From: Neoarius graeffei
Lineage: Eukaryota; Chordata; Actinopteri; Siluriformes; Ariidae
Length of the DNA stretch: 64,000 bases
Direction: 5' to 3'
Assembly (NCBI RefSeq): GCF_027579695.1
Contig: NC_083577.1
Location: forward strand, 32,601,198-32,665,197
The notes under the pieces are model-generated. The model was not told the origin of the DNA, did not search any database, and worked only from the letters and a program-made list of their open reading frames with translations. This document shows, piece by piece, positions 63,840 to 64,000 of this stretch. The stretch's first letter is position 1. Each line of letters opens with the position of its first letter. The position numbers and the translations under genes were made by a program.

Positions 63840-64000
63840 TACATGATCTACATGGTGCAAGTTTTTCTCCCAAAACTCCATTCATTTGAATTAGGGGAAA
63901 TGAATGGAAGTGAATGGGGGGAAGGGCTCAGCGAAAAGAAATGAAAAGACGAGTGCAGGTCAGAACTGACTGCATATATTTGTCGGGGGAGTTGGCCTGA
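63840..64000 (-). repeat. Unclassified dispersed repeat, copy at window end
   Basis: Reverse complement of the 6560-6990 repeat: CGAGTGCAGGTCAG, GAGTTGGCCTGA and CAAAACTCCATTCATTTGAA. It continues past the window edge. Confidence 0.6.

Noticed and set aside
1-64000. CRISPR arrays, bacterial operons, origins or attachment sites
   Set aside because: Repeats here are microsatellites and transposons. There are no regular spaced repeats, Shine-Dalgarno-led ORFs or prokaryotic gene clusters. The DNA is vertebrate.

Overview
The window looks like teleost fish genomic DNA: intron-bearing coding sequence, ten or more Tc1-type transposons, many copies of a tRNA-derived SINE with a GAGAT-type tail, hAT, PIF/Harbinger and LINE remnants, and long microsatellites. 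The SINE and Tc1 mix resembles what I remember from catfish-like fishes, but I cannot assign a species. No bacterial or viral gene organisation is present.

Only one host gene is recognisable. A CpG-rich stretch at about 54160-54560 leads into a signal-peptide exon (54624-54689) with a consensus splice donor. About 7.75 kb downstream, a second exon (62442-62541) has good splice sites and matching phase. Together they read as the first two coding exons of a class B1 (secretin-family) receptor of the parathyroid-hormone type, best matched to PTH2R. Everything left of about 54 kb is then 5' flank, and intron 1 is largely transposons.

Layout. 0.7-1.9 kb: LINE 3' end split by a solo LTR. 2.17-6.51 kb: a hAT element holding two Harbinger-like elements, one of which holds a Tc1. 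7.4-8.1 kb: LINE with restriction-like endonuclease. 9.36-11.6 kb: Tc1 split by an RTE LINE. 12.4-14.1, 15.5-17.1 and 18.2-18.7 kb: further Tc1 copies. 19.8-22.8 kb: an LTR retroelement with a gag-like ORF plus a long Pro/Glu/Ser repeat and no visible pol. 22.9-24.1 kb: MITEs and a rearranged tandem duplication. 25.2-26.8 kb: Tc1. 27.8 kb: THAP-domain fossil. 28.6-31.4 kb: the longest stretch where I recognise nothing. 32.8-35.6 kb: SINEs and a LINE tail. 36.3-37.4 kb: element with a Myb/SANT-type ORF. 37.5-44.0 kb: a 6.5 kb ZBED-type hAT with a nearly intact two-exon transposase, a Tc1 in its intron and two more elements nested in its flank. 44-52 kb: SINEs, microsatellites, Tc1 and mariner remnants. 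52.2-54.1 kb: a ~1 kb tandem duplication abutting the promoter. 54.6-62.5 kb: pth2r exon 1, intron 1, exon 2.

The mobile elements do not act as one system. They are successive insertions, and in several cases target-site duplications fix the order. Every transposase I could follow carries at least one lesion. The least damaged are the hAT at 40.2-43.9 kb (one stop, two compensating frameshifts) and the Tc1 at 57.2-58.1 kb (all three catalytic acids kept, late nonsense codon).
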